From assembly GCA_946480525.1 (NCBI GenBank), contig CAMLLA010000065.1:1-13890 (forward strand): a stretch of 13,890 bases of DNA, given 5' to 3'. A model generated the notes under the pieces. That model had not been told where the DNA came from, did not search any database, and saw nothing but the letters and a program-made list of their open reading frames with translations. A program made the position numbers and the translations under genes. Below, piece by piece: positions 13,154-13,890 of this stretch. How positions within the stretch are numbered: position 1 is the stretch's first letter; each line of letters opens with the position of its first letter. Origin of the DNA: an uncultured Asticcacaulis sp. GTDB lineage: Bacteria; Pseudomonadota; Alphaproteobacteria; Caulobacterales; Caulobacteraceae.

Positions 13154-13852
13154 ATGTTTACCGAACCCGCCATCGACCTGACCGTCCACCATAAGCCGGT
13201 CAACCTGTCCGACCGCTTTGCGCTTGGCTTCACCAAGCTGCTGCGCTTCTGCGCCGACACCTTCTTCGCCAAGCGCTACGGCCACCGCGCCATCGTGCTT
13301 GAGACGGTCGCCGCCGTGCCGGGCATGGTCGGCGCCACGCTCAATCACCTGAAGTGCCTGCGCCGCATGCAGGACGATCGGGGCTGGATCCGGACGCTGA
13401 TGGAAGAGGCCGAGAACGAGCGCATGCACCTGATGACCTTTATCGAGGTGGCCAAGCCCACCCTGTTCGAGCGCTTTGTCATTATCGCCGTGCAGTGGGT
13501 CTTCTATGTCGCCTTCTTCGCGCTCTATGTCCTGACGCCGAAAACGGCCCACCGCATCGTCGGCTATTTCGAAGAAGAAGCCGTGATCAGCTACACCCAC
13601 TACCTGGCTGAGATCGATGAGGGCCGCAGCGCCAACGTCCCGGCCCCTGAAATCGCCAAGCGCTACTGGAAGCTGCCGGACAGCGCCACCCTGCGCGACG
13701 TCGTCCTGGTCGTGCGCGCCGATGAGGCCCACCACCGCGACGTCAACCACGCCTTCTCGAACGAACTGAATGGCGTGGCCGTCGATCACCAGGCCATCGC
13801 CCCCTGCCCCGTCCACGATGAAAGCGTGTGTATCCAGAAGCTGGCGGCATAA
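13154..13852 (+). CDS. aox: Alternative oxidase (ubiquinol oxidase, AOX)
   Basis: 232 residues. It is a non-pumping di-iron quinol oxidase on the cytoplasmic face of the inner membrane, reducing O2 to water and typically insensitive to cyanide and nitric oxide. All ligand motifs are present: LET (E50), NERMH (E89, H92), EEEA (one of E140–142) and RADEAHH (E191, H194). The 39-residue gap between the first two matches the trypanosomal enzyme. The hydrophobic stretch 106–128 is a membrane-contact helix. The frame is open to 13091, but that part covers the dyad and -10, so ATG 13154 is chosen; AAGG lies about nine bases before it. It has its own putative FNR-type promoter after plsY, so it is probably a separate unit. 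The bacterial AOX gene is sporadic in distribution, suggesting gain by transfer (inference), though base composition is like the neighbours. Confidence 0.95.
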   Translation: MFTEPAIDLTVHHKPVNLSDRFALGFTKLLRFCADTFFAKRYGHRAIVLETVAAVPGMVGATLNHLKCLRRMQDDRGWIRTLMEEAENERMHLMTFIEVAKPTLFERFVIIAVQWVFYVAFFALYVLTPKTAHRIVGYFEEEAVISYTHYLAEIDEGRSANVPAPEIAKRYWKLPDSATLRDVVLVVRADEAHHRDVNHAFSNELNGVAVDHQAIAPCPVHDESVCIQKLAA

Positions 13853-13890
13853 TCCCCAAACGGGAGGAACGGAAAGGCGGGAGACGGAAA

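Noticed and set aside
13853..13890. Start of another gene after the alternative oxidase
   Set aside because: Only 38 bases, purine-rich, with no start codon followed by an open frame and no complete terminator hairpin.

Overview
This 13.9 kb, GC-rich window has densely packed genes, frequent one-base gaps or overlaps between genes, UrcA-family proteins and a pyrB–pyrC'–plsY cluster. It looks like chromosomal core DNA of an alphaproteobacterium, most likely Caulobacterales (for example Asticcacaulis- or Caulobacter-like). The assignment is inferred from gene content and style. No rRNA or other marker is present.

Left part (1–6057, all minus strand). From the edge inward there is the N-terminal piece of a protein resembling GGDEF/EAL signalling proteins, then a RidA-family protein, a 15-TM-class OPT transporter and a small one-TM protein. 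Next is the gatC–gatA pair of the tRNA-dependent amidotransferase, with no gatB beside it. Last are two tandem secreted UrcA-family proteins, each with its own strong ribosome binding site and its own terminator.

Middle (6058–9765). An AT-rich spacer with repeated GTAAT/ATTAC words separates urcA from ruvX (Holliday-junction resolvase family). An AEC-family permease follows, overlapping ruvX by four bases and starting at TTG. Then come a zinc alcohol dehydrogenase with a degenerate structural-zinc lobe and, converging on it, an isocitrate lyase/PEP mutase-family enzyme. A strong 13-bp hairpin terminator sits between these two. A perfect DnaA-box 9-mer lies in the gap before the dehydrogenase.

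Right part (9856–13852, plus strand). pyrB (aspartate carbamoyltransferase) is followed by a dihydroorotase homologue that has lost its metal and catalytic residues (PyrC' type), then plsY (acyl-phosphate glycerol-3-phosphate acyltransferase). The 208-bp pyrB–pyrC' gap is filled by a composite palindromic repeat with 11-bp terminal inverted repeats. It carries a bridging open frame that overlaps both neighbours. The last gene is an alternative oxidase. Its promoter has a perfect TTGAT-N4-ATCAA box placed about 41.5 bp before the inferred transcription start, plus a 15-bp dyad just before the -10.

No CRISPR array, tRNA, rRNA, transposase or prophage gene was seen. The strongest items for a second look are the FNR/FixK-type alternative oxidase promoter, the palindromic element inside the pyrimidine operon, the pseudo-dihydroorotase and the altered alcohol dehydrogenase.
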